A stretch of DNA of 64,000 nucleotides from Haematococcus lacustris (Eukaryota; Chlorophyta; Chlorophyceae; Chlamydomonadales; Haematococcaceae). Every line of letters begins with the position of its first letter. Positions within the stretch are counted from its first letter, which is position 1. The position numbers and the translations under genes were made by a program. The stretch lies in assembly GCA_030144725.1 (NCBI GenBank), contig JASKMD010000155.1:332001-396000 (forward strand), given 5' to 3'. Below the pieces are notes generated by a model. It made no database searches, was not told the origin of the DNA, and saw only the letters and a list, made by a program, of their open reading frames with translations. This document shows positions 34,301-46,540 of this stretch, one piece after another.

Positions 34301-37300
34301 CAGCCGCTGTTTTAAACTTTTAACTACCCTCCCCACCTAGCTACTTTTAGCTACCCTCCCCACCCTAGCTACTTTTAGCTAACCCTAACCCCACCACCAG
34401 CACTGACTCCCACCACCAGCCGCTGTTTTTAACCTCCCTTCCTACAGACTGTACAGGGTGGGTGGCTGTGTCACGAGGGTGGGTGGCTGTGTCACGAGGG
34501 TGGGTGGCTGTGTCACGAGGGTGGGTGGCTGTGTCACGAGGGTGGGTGGCTGTGTCACGAGGGTGGGTGGCTGTGTCACGAGGGTGGGTGGCTGTGTCAC
34601 GAGGGTGGGTGGCTGTGTCACGAGGGTGGGTGGCTGTGTCACGAGGGTGGGTGGCTGTGTCACGAGGGTGGGTGGCTGTGTCACGAGGGTGGGTGGCTGT
34701 GTCACGAGGGTGGGTGGCTGTGTCACGAGGGTGGGTGGCTGTGTCACGAGGGTGGGTGGCTGTGTCACGAGGGTGGGTGGCTGTGTCACGAGGGTGGGTG
34801 GCTGTGTCACGAGGGTGGGTGGCTGTGTCACGAGGGTGGGTGGCTGTGTCACGAGGGTGGGTGGCTGTGTCACGAGGGTGGGTGGCTGTGTCACGAGGGT
34901 GGGTGGCTGTGTCACGAGGGTGGGTGGCTGTGTCACGAGGGTGGGTGGCTGTGTCACGAGGGTGGGTGGCTGTGTCACGAGGGTGGGTGGCTGTGTCACG
35001 AGGGTGGGTGGCTGTGTCACGAGGGTGGGTGGCTGTGTCACGAGGGTGGGTGGCTGTGTCACGAGGGTGGGTGGCTGTGTCACGAGGGTGGGTGGCTGTG
35101 TCACGAGGGTGGGTGGCTGTGTCACGAGGGTGGGTGGCTGTGTCACGAGGGTGGGTGGCTGTGTCACGAGGGTGGGTGGCTGTGTCACGAGGGTGGGTGG
35201 CTGTGTCACGAGGGTGGGTGGCTGTGTCACGAGGGTGGGTGGCTGTGTCACGAGGGTGGGTGGCTGTGTCCCTGGTGGCGGCGCATCCGGGTGCAGTCTA
35301 GCCAGCAGGTTCCTGAGCTGCTATGGGGGGGAGGTGTATGCAGGCCCGCCCCCCACCGCACCTGGCCATGACCACCAGCCACTGTTTTGAGTCTCCCTGT
35401 CCCGCCGCCAGCCAAGCCTTCCAGTGGCTATGGCGGGATGCTGCTGCGCAGGATGCTCAGGGCCAACAGCTGCCCAAAGCCGAGGTGCCTCCCTTCCCGG
35501 CCAATGATGCGCTGGACGAGGACGTGCTGGTGCAGGTGGGGGGGAGCGAGGGCAAACAGGGCTAAATGGTGGTAGGCCAGGGTGCGGCTGTGTGTGACCA
35601 CGCTGGGTGTGACTGTGAACAATAATGCCGACTGCCACATGAACAATAGTCTAATTCTGGCCGGGGCTAATTGGTAAATACTGAGCCTTGTCATCAAATA
35701 GGCATATGTGTATATCATGAGGGTGAAACACTCTTTTGTGACCAGTTACCGCCCTAGGGCCTTGTGCCCTGTTTTGCATATGGGAGGAGGGCATGAGGGT
35801 GGAGGCGGTCATGCAGCCAGCTGTAGTGAGGGAAGGTGTTGGGAAGAAGAGGAGGAGGGGGGCATGAGGGTGGAGGCGGTCATGCAGCCAGCTGTTGTGA
35901 AAGCCAGGGTCACGCTCCCCTGCCCCTGCATACAGCTGTGTGAGGTCTATGACAGGTCTATGACACTGCCTTTACTGGGTCTAGGCCATGGCCACTCCCC
36001 AGCTCCCTGCTCCCTGCTCCCCAGCAGCATAGAGTGACAGCCTGGTTCACCCCCCAGGCTGCAACTGCATTCGCTGAATTTTACCTGAGCATGCAGTTGC
36101 ATGCATGTCCCCTCCTAACCCTAATCATAACAAAGTATGACCAATCATGATAGTCAACTGTTGGGGTGCTTGGCCAGGCTGGGGCAGCAGTCGGGGTGGC
36201 TGCCTGCACCGGGTCAGCTGCCGGGGTGGCTGGCCAAGCTGGGGCAGCAGCTCGGGTGGATGGCCGCACCAAGTCAACTACTGGGGTGCTTGCCTTGACC
36301 AAGGCTGCGGCATGGGTGACTGCTAGGGCTTTCCCTGGGCTGCCCAGACCCCTCTTTGTTGCCAACAGGCAGCGCAGCAGCAGGGAGCTGGGCAGTAGCC
36401 AGCTCCAGCCTCTAGAGCCTCAAAGCGCCTGCAAGGGTATGGCTGGCTGTGCACATGCACCTCCTCGCCCACAAGACTGTCAAGCCCTGCGCCTGGTTGC
36501 AAGCCTCATTGTATCACCCCTCTTGCTCTACTCCTGCCAGTCGACCTTGCTGTGCACATGCACCTCCTCGCCCACAAGACTGTCAAGCCTTGCGCCTGGT
36601 TGCAAGCCTCATTGTATCACCCCTCTTGCTCTACTCCTGCCAGTCGACCTTGCTGTGCACACGTCCGGCCCTGCCTGCCCATCACTCGACGGGCTCAGCG
36701 CTGACCGCCTCGCTCTCCTGCCCTCAGGTTGAGTTTTCTTCTGTGGACGAAGCCAAGGCGCGGGCTGCGCTGCTGCTGGCCCTGACCTACGACCCTCGCT
36801 GGTCCTCGGGGGCAGTGCTCCGACCCCTGAACACCACAACCATAGCCCGCACTCTGCCCCCTCCCTTGTCGCCCCCCACTGCGGCCTTTGCCAACACGAG
36901 CAGCGGGGGAAAGGGCGGGGCGCTGCTGGACATGCACCGCTGGTACAGCATGCGCTCGCGACTGACTTCGAGGATGCAGTCCGAGACGGAGCTCATGCGC
37001 GCGCAGTCCGCGCAGGCCACGCCGCACGACCTGGGCTTGGCACCCGGCTCTGCCGTGGGGTCGCTGTTGTGCTCGCGAGGTGCACCGCCCTCGACCTTCA
37101 GCTCGTCGGCGCTGCTCACACCGCGGCAGGTGCGCTGGGTGCGGGGTGGGATGCGCTGCGGATGCGTATGGAGGGAGCATACTCAGCCGGGGAGCTGCTG
37201 AGCGCGTCCTGGGCATGTGGCCAGGTTGTGCAAGGCTCTGGCAGCCAGGCTGGCAGTGGGTGCACGCTGCTGTTTAGAAGCGTCCTGAGGTTGCGGCTCG

Positions 37301-40300
37301 TGGCATGGAGGACGTTTGGCCAGCCAAGAGGATTGTGGGGAGAGGTGGCTGCTGCTGCCCTGTCATTTCCACACCCCTGTCACATGGCAGCCTCCCACAC
37401 GCGGCCCATCCCATGCCAACACCACTGGTGTCGTGCTGACCCACAGGACATGCGCCTTTCTTCAAGCTCCTTCCTGTCACCCCCCCGCCGCCCCTCCCCC
37501 TCACGCCTGACCCCCCTGAACCCCGCGTCGCGGGTCACATCTCCCACACGTGGCAGCAGCCCCAGCCTGGCTGCCGCACCTCCCCCGCCCACCCCCCTCG
37601 CCACCTGCCTCACGTTGGGGCCGGGCGGCCGCCTCCTGCTGGTCCCCGGCCCCGTCCTCCGCCTCCCCACCTGCCGCACAGCTTCCCCCGTGCGCACCCT
37701 TTCCCGCCCGCACAGCTTAGCCCACGTCCCACCTGGCCCTGGCAGAGGGGCGCAGCAAACAAGCAGCGGCTACTTGCGGGGTAGCCAGCGACTTAGCTTC
37801 GTGAGCGAAGCCCAGCTGGAGAGTGTGGCAGTGGGTGGTGGGTCTCGTGCCCACAAGGCTGCGAGGGAGCGTGAGGTGGAGGAGGGTGGGCCTGAGGCTG
37901 GTCCTGGGCAGGGGGCAGCCCGAGAGCCCGCATGCCAGGACAGCCAGCCACCCAGTGTTGATGAAGGCATGCTGCAAGCGGAGGTGTCCTTGTCCCTGCT
38001 GCTCACCACCACACCCCTACACGAGACTTCCCACTCGACACCAGCTGGGGCTGTGGATGCTACTCCGCACGGAAGTGAGCATGAAAACAGCTGGGCGCAG
38101 GCTGCTGAGGGGGTGGGTGGCAAAGTAGGGGTGGGGTCGGGCAGGCAAGCGGAGCAGACGCAGGCAAGCAGAGCAGACGCAGACGCTGGCGACACAGCTA
38201 GCTTGAGCAATGAAGCCTTGATGGCAGGAGCTCGTTCTGCTGCCTGGCTGGATGCTCGAGGAGCAGCAGGGATGCAGTCCAAGCGGCCGCCCAAGGTCGC
38301 CCCTGGGGCTACAGAGGTAGCAGAACAACCACAGCAAACCCGTGATGTGGCTGGTGACAACAGCAGCAGCAGTACCAGCAGCAACCAGGTTGCGCAGCCT
38401 TCACCACCTTCAATGAACCAGCGGGCACAGCACATGCCTTCCACCGCGTCCATCCTCGCAGCTGGCCAGCAAGCAGCCGACATCGGGTGGGACGGGGCCA
38501 AGGGCACACGTCCACTTCCCGCAGAGCGCAGCCCCTATGCTGACAACGATGCGCGAGTGCATGCATACCTCCGTGCGCACCATGCGAGGCTGACCCGTGG
38601 TGGTCCGGCCAGCATCGCTCGCGCCCTGCGAGCCGAGTATGACCTGATGAGCAGCGCGGCCGGCCTGTCTCAAACAACACCGCTGCCAGTCAGCCTGGGT
38701 ATTCCTTCGACCATGGCGACTGCCTCCCCGGTAAAGTTCGAGGCAGGGACGCAGCCGTTGGGCAGCGGCGCACAACCCGTGCTGCTCGTGCCTCGCTCGA
38801 CTGTGCAATCCTGGAGGCATGAGGCGCGAGAGGACCGGCTGCAGCAAGTCATCGACACGCCTGAGCTGGCGGTGACGACGGCAGTGGTGCAGCCGGTGTA
38901 CCTGCCTGACCTGCTGGATACTGTGCTTGAGAACCAGGTGGGGCTGGAAGGGAGCATTTTGTGATGATGGTGTGACGTTTAACTTCTAGCCGTGACGTGG
39001 GTTGAGGGTAGGGGAGGCACGAGGCTTGAGAAGGCAAGAGCTCACGGGACAAGGGGTATTGCATGTGAACAGAACAAACAGAATAGTGAGGTGAGGTGAG
39101 GTGGTGTGGTGGAGCCCAAGCCTACTGCTTGTCATCATGGCCCTTGTCATCACGGGCCTTTGCGCCACTCACTGTGTGGATGTGTAGAGCTGGGGCCATT
39201 CATGTGGCATTGTGTCTCCTCCACGACCCTGGGCACACCTTCCATCTAGGACAAGGCCGTGCAGCAGGGTTAGGGAGCTGCTACTGCATGCTGCCGACAG
39301 CGGGGCGTGCCATTGCGTGTCGCAGGCAATGCTGCAGAGGGACCGGCACCTTGAGCGCGAGGACGAGACCAAGCAGCGGAGGGAAGCCGAGCTCCAGGCA
39401 CTTCGGAACAAGAGGTGCGCCCAACTGGCCCACAAGGCAGGGTCGCGGTGTTTAGACACGTGCGGCACATCCAGCGTTGTAACAGAACGTCTGTTAGGTT
39501 GTTGGGGCTGCATGTGCTGTATCATTCCCAACAACTCAAATCCAGGTGGGCAGGCTTTACATAAGATTTGCAATTGCAGATGGAATAGGGATGAGGAGGT
39601 GCTCAAGTAGGCTGATCACTTGCCCCTTGCTTGCCCTTGCGCAGCAAGACGAGGCCGCTGGGGCAACTGGTATGGGTGAAGCACACCGGCACTGGCCACA
39701 AGTTGGTCCCCAACTACCAGCCCTTCAGCACGCTGGCGATGACAAAACTCGTCGCGGAGATGCGCATCGTGTACCAACTCGCCGCCATGGAACAGGTACA
39801 CCGTGCCCCGGCCTTGCAACACATGATGACAGGGCGATGCCCGCTCTTACACCTGCCACATGCTCAGTTGATCGGGAGGTATGGCATGGGGAGCATGGGG
39901 CGGTCAGCATGTCATGTTGTATGAGAACATGACTGCCAGGGTCCAGCCACTTCTGTGAGATTAGTGACGAGGATGACTGCTCGTTGCCCGTAGCATTGGG
40001 TGTTGCACAAAGCCTTCTGGGCCTAGCACTTTCCACATGCGCTGCCTCTGCCTTCACCTGTGCCTCTGCCTCTGCCTCTGCCTCTACGCCTAAAAAACAT
40101 GTCGCTTGCCACGTGTGCTGCCCTGCTGTGGCTGGACCTCCACCGCACCGCACCCCTCACACTCTCACCATCACACTGCTCGCTCTGCAGGTCACCACGA
40201 TGCGGCAGGAGGCCAAGCAGGTCGCTGTGGACGTGGCTCTAGAGAAGGAAGCGTTACGGCAAGCGGTGGCTGATGCAGGGAGTCGACAGTCCGGCGCCCT

Positions 40301-43000
40301 CAACACTCTGCGCAGCTTGAACACCCAGAGCGCGGACAAAGCTGCAAGGGGCGCGGTCACCATCCGGGCAATCAGCAACCAGCGCCGCGACCGGCAGTCG
40401 AGGGTGAGCGAGCCCAGTGCTCCTGGTGTAGAGCGTGCCAAGACTGTGAACTTGACTTAATAAGTGGCGAGAATTGATGTACTTCGCAGGCTGCGTGGTT
40501 AGCAAAGCAATATGGTGGACTAACCACACTATGCTTGTCGATGTGATTCTCGTCACTCCTCATTGATGGTGGTCCTCACTGATGGTGGTCCTCACTATGG
40601 AGGTCCTCACTGAAGCTGCCCTAAGCCCTAGCCCTCGCCCTGCTTGTTGGGCTGGCCCTTGCGTGGTTGCCACCCCACAGGCTCCCCCCACAGGCCCACA
40701 GGCTCTGCAACATTCCTCAGCACCACTACCAGCACCACCACTAGCAGAGGCAACAGAAAGGGCATCAGCACCACCATCACCAGCACTTTCATAATCTTTG
40801 ACCTTGTGTGTTGTACCGCAATCAACTACGACGAGGTGATGCTTGTCACTCCTCACTGAGTGGTCCTCACTGAAGCTGCCCTGACCCCTAGCCTAGCCCT
40901 ACTCTTTGGGCTGGCCCTGGCGTGGTTCCCTCACCACATGTCCTTTGCCATTCCTTGGTGTTGTGCAGGAGCGATCTTTCGCACAAGCGTTCACGCGGCA
41001 GGCTGGCCTCCTAGGCCGCCATGTGCAGCACTCAGAGCGCAAGATGTTGGGTGCGCAAGCTCTGGCTGCGGCGTGGGCTAGCACCTCGCAACGCCGCGTT
41101 GAAAGCATAGCGCGAGATCAGAGCATCGCCCTGAACCACGCGGACACTCAGGCGTTGAACAGGTGGAAGGCAGCGGCTGTGCGTCATGGCGGCTACACAG
41201 AGGAGGTACGCTGAGTTGCGGAACCAGTGCTTGCCTTGGATAGAAGCAACAGACAGTAGCCGAGCGACTCCCTTTCTCCGCACAAATCAGCCAATGGACA
41301 ACATTGCTTGCGAGCAAACACTTCTTCCTAGCCTTATTCCATCCAAAGAGATTAGGGTGTGGAAGCAAAAGGACTGTTTGGCCCGTTGAAACATCATATG
41401 CCATCATGGTCCACCATCCTCATTCCCTTCAATCATCTTGGCCATCATCCTGCCCCCTTTCAAAACCTTGCTCCTGCTGCTCCAGGTGGCTGCCTTCCAC
41501 GAGGCTAGCGATGCTTACCAACGGGACGTGGTGGCGCTGCGCTACTTGGACGCGCAACAGCGGCGTGCTGTCGTGGGTCCCCCAGGAGGCGTGTGGGGGA
41601 GCGCTCGCCCTCGCGAGCAGCTGCGTGAACCTCTTCCACTAGCCACCATTGTCTCCGGCGCACATGCACGCCAACATCACCAACAGCAACAGCAACAACA
41701 GCAGCAACAGCAGCAGCAGCAACACGAAAGGGAGCAGGGGCTGCACGCACAGCCCGAGCAAGTCACGGTGGGGCCGGTGGAAGAGGCGCACAGACAACGA
41801 AGGAGGAGGAGAAGGCATCACCGCCAGCAACCCACCCCTGTGACTCCCGTGTTGGCCCAAGACGCCCTCGAGGGGATGCACCCCCCGGGGTTGCCACATG
41901 GCAGCTCCGGCCGAGGCTTGCAGGTGGACAGCATCCACTCGTGGGGCTCGGAGGCGACCTGGCAGGGGCAGAGCTGCGGCATGGCAGAGGCACCTATCGT
42001 TATGGGGCCGGCTCACGCCCCGGAGCCGGGAGACAGCACCCCCGCTTTCCCGGAAGATGTTCGTGCTTTGTCCGCAAGGCTGCCTCCGCGAAACACGAGG
42101 AAGCTGCTGAGCCAGTGTGAAGTTCGGCCTCGGCCTCACTCAGTTGGTGTTCAACAGCAACAGCAGCAACAGAACCAACATGCCACCAAGCAGCAGTCAT
42201 CTATGTTGCAGCTAGCATGGGGACAAGTGAATGGACCGGCAACATCTTGGTACGCGCTCGACCCTGCGGGCTCTTCAGCTTGCGGCAAGGAAGCAAGCCT
42301 GCCTCGACTTGCATGCACCACACCAGCAGAGTCGTTGCCAAGCGTTGGAGTGGCCTCGCACCACGCACACAGTAATATGAGCAGTCACTACAGCAGCAGG
42401 CCACATACAACGCAATCGGACAGTGCACATTATGTCGGTCACAGCCAAGATCCTTCCCCACCGCTTCCAGTCTTGCGGCAACACACAGACCATGCCAGCC
42501 AGGCGGAGGAGGTCGAAAATCCAAGGCATAGTGTGATGGAGTTGAGGGTTGACGCTGACTCGTGGCACCAACGTCAGACGAATGAACAGTCGTCCCTACA
42601 CTACAGCGACGATGCAAAGTGCAACCGTATCAATGCAGACCACAACCTCAACGATGGCTTGCATATCCAAGCCACTGCGCAACAGCTCATCACTGTGCCC
42701 AGTTTGGCCCTTGGCTCCAATGGCGTTGGCGCCATTGACCACAGCTCCCTCCACACCGACACCGTCCTTACAGATAGCTTTGCTGTAGGCTCGCCGCGAT
42801 GGGACAACACCAACATGGACGATGCTAGTGGCAGTGCATGGAGCTATGGTAGCGGTTCTGACGATGAGAAGCGGGAGATGTTGCAGCCCCTGACCCCTCC
42901 ACCGCTAATGCCAGATGTGCTGCCGGAGCTGCCCTATGCCGTGGGATCTAGAGTTCGCCTGCCAAGAATCCCTGTGCGCCCCACTGGCATCATCGTGTGA
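25368..43000 (+). CDS. IQ-motif (calmodulin-binding) protein of unknown function
   Basis: Fourteen exons with all phases consistent give 1788 residues: 25368-25469, 25643-25751, 28274-28696, 29089-29253, 33126-33307, 33589-33765, 35425-35535, 36728-37129, 37447-38937, 39326-39414, 39645-39795, 40191-40403, 40969-41205, 41486-43000. An acidic N-terminus (EQEEEGDSD) leads to two IQ motifs in exon 4 (VSIQSTWRGWRVRLYL and AIQRAWRGR, roughly residues 230-265), then helical Leu/Arg-rich sequence. A long Ser/Pro-rich central exon follows, then charged predicted helices (EREDETKQRREAELQALRNK and others) and a Gln-rich, otherwise low-complexity C-terminal exon with GIIV at the end. IQ motifs normally bind calmodulin or EF-hand light chains, which suggests a cytoskeletal or flagellar scaffold, but no other domain is recognised. 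The exon 3 start could be 28251 or 28274. The gene is 17.6 kb for 5.4 kb of coding sequence because of repeat-filled introns. Confidence 0.8.
26424..26768. repeat. 46-bp minisatellite, about 7.4 copies
   Basis: A C/A-rich 46-bp unit containing CCTCATCACCACGCCCCAC, inside IQ-gene intron 2. The first copies carry CCACCATG and the later ones CCACCAGG, so the array has two sub-families in blocks, as expected from unequal exchange. Confidence 0.93.
27941..28172. repeat. 44-bp inverted repeat (MITE-like or hairpin) in IQ-gene intron 2
   Basis: The left arm 27941-27984 matches the reverse complement of 28129-28172 at about 40 of 44 positions; both contain ACACAGGAAGTTGCCT. The 144-bp interior (from about 28003) is related to sequence at about 53685-53780 inside the pogo-like element: both have CCCCCGTTTCTTTTC and GTCATGTTTGCGCG. 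The structure ends about 100 bases before IQ exon 3. Confidence 0.8.
29376..32652. repeat. 3.3 kb GGGA/GGGAGGA purine tract
   Basis: One uninterrupted polypurine region on the plus strand built from GGGA, GGAGG and GGGGAGGGAGGGAGGA units, with occasional GGGATGGGA blocks repeated at about 29430-29660, 29820-30050 and 30225-30290. It lies wholly in the intron between IQ exons 4 and 5 (29254-33125). All six frames are open for over 1000 codons, but these are artefacts of base composition. The tract should form G-quadruplexes and intramolecular triplexes. Confidence 0.98.
34455..35272. repeat. 21-bp minisatellite, about 39 copies
   Basis: Tandem 21-bp units containing GTGGGTGGCTGTGTCACGA, almost identical throughout, in the intron between IQ exons 6 and 7 (33766-35424). 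The near absence of variants points to recent homogenisation. The unit length is a multiple of three, so plus-strand and minus-strand frames stay open, but it is bracketed by a good donor and acceptor. Confidence 0.98.
36447..36655. repeat. 103-bp tandem duplication
   Basis: Two nearly identical 103-bp copies starting at 36447 and 36550, each beginning CTGTGCACATGCACCTCC, with a partial third at 36653. It is located in the intron just before IQ exon 8 (36728). Confidence 0.93.
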
Positions 43001-43799
43001 GGGGTGACCATCTATGGAAGCACATTGTCACATGAATGTATGCTAGTCACATGCAACATGCAACATGCTAGTCACATGCAACAATGCCAATTATATGACT
43101 TGTGGCGGTGAAAACGAGCAGAGTAAGACTGGCATATTTAATTCGGGGTTATCAACAGGGCGTTGACAGCCTTGACTTGGAAACATGCAATCAGCAAGCA
43201 TCTGCGTCAGCGAGTAGTGTGCTTGCTTGTGATTTTAGCTACACAATTGAGCCACATCCCTTTTGCCCTTCACAATGCATGGTGTGGCATATGGTTGATA
43301 CGCAGCTTCAGTGATTGACAAATGCGAGACTTGCATTGCATAAAGCATGATTGTTTAGCTCCGAGGATACCAATAGGGCGCACCAGGTCATAGCTCAGGA
43401 AGCAGTCAAAGACCATGTATCCAGAGTAGGGAGTAAACCACACAGGCAGCAGCTGGCCAGAGGGACACTCATGCAAATCAGTGCACAAACTGGTCATCCT
43501 AGGGGTGTAGTATTTCATGCAGTTTGCCTTGGGATGTGTATGTCATTCCGACAGTACTATATACAAGCACTAGTACAGTAGGCCCGTCCCCCATCGGACG
43601 GACAGAAAGACATGGCTGCCGTAAATCTACGACACCCGTAAATCTACAACCTGTTGAAGGCCCAATGCAACATGTTCATAGCATCAACAGCAGAGCAGTA
43701 GTATAGCAAAGTTAATGTTGTGCCAACATGTCGTTATGCCAATATGTTGTCATGCCATCATGCCAATATGTTGTTACGCCATCATGCCATGTTGGTTGA
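43001..43799. other. Downstream flank of the IQ gene, no gene
   Basis: Lower-GC intergenic DNA. It holds a diverged interspersed repeat (43475-43555, related to 47714-47790), and at 43735-43800 a short tandem of ATGCCAATATGTTGT units leading into the CTG cluster. Open frames are short and featureless. Confidence 0.6.
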
Positions 43800-45035
43800 C
43801 TGCTGCCCCTGCTGCTGCTGCCCCTGCTACTGCTACCAATGCCGTTGCCCCTGCTGCTTCTGCCCCTGCTACTGCTACCCCTGCTGCTGCTGATGATGAT
43901 GCCGCTGCTGCTGCCCCTGCTGCTGCTGCTGGTGATGATGCCGCTGCTGCTGCCCCTGCTGCTGCCGCCGCCGCCGCTGCCGCTGATGCCGTTGCCGCTG
44001 ATGCCGCTGCCCCTGCCCCAGCTGCCCCTGCTGCTCCTGCCCTTGCTGTTGCCTACCGCTGCCTGCTGCTGCCTTCTGCTGCCCCTGTTGCCCCTGTTGC
44101 TGCTGCCCTTGCTACTGCTGCCCCTGCTGCTGCTGCCCCTGCTGCTGCTGGTGATGAAGCCGCTGCTGCTGCCCCTGCTGCTGCCCCTGCTGCTGCCGCC
44201 GCTGCCGCTGCGGCTGCTGCCGCTGCTGCCGCTGCTGCTGATGCCGCTGCTGCCACTGCTGCCGCTGCCGCTGCTGCCCCTGCTGCCCCGGCTGCTGCTA
44301 CCCCTACTGCCCCTGCCGCCCCTGCCCCTGCTGCCCCTGCTGCTGCTGCCCCTGCTGCTGCTGCCCCTGCTGCTACTGCTGCCCCTGCTGCTGCTGCTGC
44401 CCTTGCTGCTGCTGCCGCCACCGCTGCTGCTGCTGCTGCTGCTGCTGCCCCAGCTGTTGCTACCCCTGCTGCTGCTGCCCCTGCTACTGCTGCCCCTGCT
44501 GCTGCTGCCCCTGCTGCTCCTGCCCCTGCTGTTGCCTGCTGCCTACCGCTGCCTACTGCTGCCTTCTGCTGCCCCTGCTGCCCCTCTTGCTGCTGCCCCT
44601 GCTGCTGCTGCCCCTGCTACTGCTGCCCCTGCTGCTGCTGGTGAGGATGCCGCTGCTGCTGCCCCTACTGCTGCCGCCGCCGCCGCTGCTGCTGCTGTCC
44701 CTGCCCCTGCTGCTGCTGCCCCTGCTGCTGCTGCCCCTGCTGCTGCTGCCCCTGCTACTGCTGCCCCTGCTGCTGCTGGTGATGATGATGCTGCTGCCGC
44801 CCCTGCTGCTGCCGCCGCCGCCGCTGCCGCTGATGCCGCTGCCGCAGCTGCGGCTGCTGCCCCTGCTGCTCCTGCCCCTGCTGTTGCCTGCTGCCTACCG
44901 CTGCCTACTGCTGCCTTCTGCTGCCCCTGCTGCCCCTCTTGCTGCTGCCCCTGCTGCTGCTGCCCCTGCTACTGCTGCCCCTGCTGCTGCTGGTGATGAT
45001 GCCGCTGCTGCTGCCCTTGCTGCTGCCGCCGCCAC

Positions 45036-45075
<40 letters not shown>

Positions 45076-46540
45076 CCAGCTGTTGCTGCCCCTGCTGCTG
45101 CTGCCCCTGCTGCTGCTGCCCCTGCTGTTGCTGCCCCTGCTGTTGCTGCCCCTGCCCCTGCCCCTGCTGCCCCTGCTGCCCCTGCTGTTGCTCCACCTGC
45201 TGTTGCTGCCCCTGCTGCTGCTGCCCCTGCTGCTGCTGCCCCTGCTGCTGCTGCCCCTGCTGCTGCTGCCCCTGCTGCTGCTGCCCCTGCTGCTGCTGCC
45301 CCTACTGTTGCTGCCCCTGCTGCTGCCCCTGCTGCCCCTGCTGCTACTGCCCCTGCTACTGCTGCCCCTGCCCCAGCCCCTGCTGCCCCTGCTGCTGCTG
45401 CCGCTGCTGCTGCCCCTGCTGCTGCTGCCGCTGCTGCCCCTGCTGCTGCTGCCGCTGCTGCCCCTGCTGCTGCTGCCGCTGCTGCCGCTGCTGCCGCTGC
45501 TGCCGCTGCTGCCGCTGCTGCCGCTGCTGCCCCTACTGCTGCTGCCCCTGCTACTGCTGCCCCTGCCCCAGCCCCTGCTGCCCCTGCTGCTGCTGCCCCT
45601 GCTGCTGCTGTTGCTGCTGCTGCTGCCCCTGCTGCTACTGCCCCTGCTACTGCTGCCCCTGCCCCAGCCCCTGCTGCCCCTGCTGCTGCTGCCCCTGCTG
45701 CTGCCCCTGCTGCTGCTGCCGCTGCTGCCGCTGCTGCCGCTGCTGCCCCTACTGCTGCTGCCCCTGCTACTGCTGCCCCTGCCCCAGCCCCTGCTGCCCC
45801 TGCTGCTGCTGCCCCTGCTGCTGCTGTTGCTGCTGCTGCTGCCCCTGCTGCTACTGCCCCTGCTACTGCTGCCCCTGCCCCAGCCCCTGCTGCCCCTGCT
45901 GCTGCTGCCCCTGCTGCTGCCCCTGCTGCTGCTGCCCCTGCTGCTGCTGCCGCTGCTGCCCCTGCTGCTGCTGCCGCTGCTGCCCTTGCTTCCCCTGCTG
46001 CCCTTGCTGCCCCTGCTGCTGCTGCCCCTGCCCCTGCTGCCCCTGCTGCTGCTGCTGCCCCTGCCGCTGCTGCCCCTGCTACTGCTGCCCCTGCCGCTGC
46101 TGCCCCTGCTGCTCCTGCCCCCCCTGTTGCCGCCCCTGCTTCTGCTGCTGCCCCTGCTGCTGCTGCCCCTGCTGCTGCTGCCGTTGCTGCTGACCCTACT
46201 GCTGCCGCCGCCGCTGCTCCCGCTGCTCCCGCTGCTGCTGCTGCTGCTGCCGCCGCTGCCGCCGCTGCCGCCGCTGCCGCCGCTGCCGCCGCCGCTGCCG
46301 CCGCTGCCGCCGCTGCCGCCGCTGCCGCCGCTGCCGCCGCTGCCGCCGCTGCTGCCGCTGCCGCCGCTGCCGCCGCTGCCGCTGCCGCCGCTGCCGCCGC
46401 TGCCGCCGCTGCCGCCGCTGCCGCCGCTGCCGCCGCTGCTGCCGCTGCTGCTGCTGCCCCTGCTGCACCTGCTATTGCTGCCCCTGCTGCTGCCTTTCCT
46501 GCTGCCCCTACTGCTGTTGCCCTTGCTGCTAGCCTGGCTG
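43800..46540. repeat. CTG/CTGCCC cluster with higher-order repeats
   Basis: About 2.7 kb composed of CTGCTGCTGCCC-type units, including pure CTG runs and a CCGCCGCTG nonamer block at about 46250-46440. Larger blocks are duplicated: the CCTACCGCTGCCT-containing segment occurs near 44050, 44534 and 44896. All frames are open, giving poly-Ala, poly-Leu or Ser/Gly readings. No single frame is favoured and no flanking domain supports translation, so I treat it as satellite-like DNA. Confidence 0.9.

Noticed and set aside
34290..34400. Telomere-like CTAACCCTAACCCC near 34378
   Set aside because: Only two short units inside an intron, in a TAGCTAC/CCCTCCCC-rich context. It is not an interstitial telomere array.
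34455..35272. CRISPR-like regular repeats
   Set aside because: The repeats are head-to-tail with no unique spacers, lie in a eukaryotic intron, and have no cas genes nearby. It is a minisatellite.
43800..46540. Poly-Ala, poly-Leu and Ser/Gly ORFs of 300-650 codons
   Set aside because: CTG/GCC repeats are open in all frames. Different frames give different homopolymers with no conserved flanks, so repeat composition explains them.
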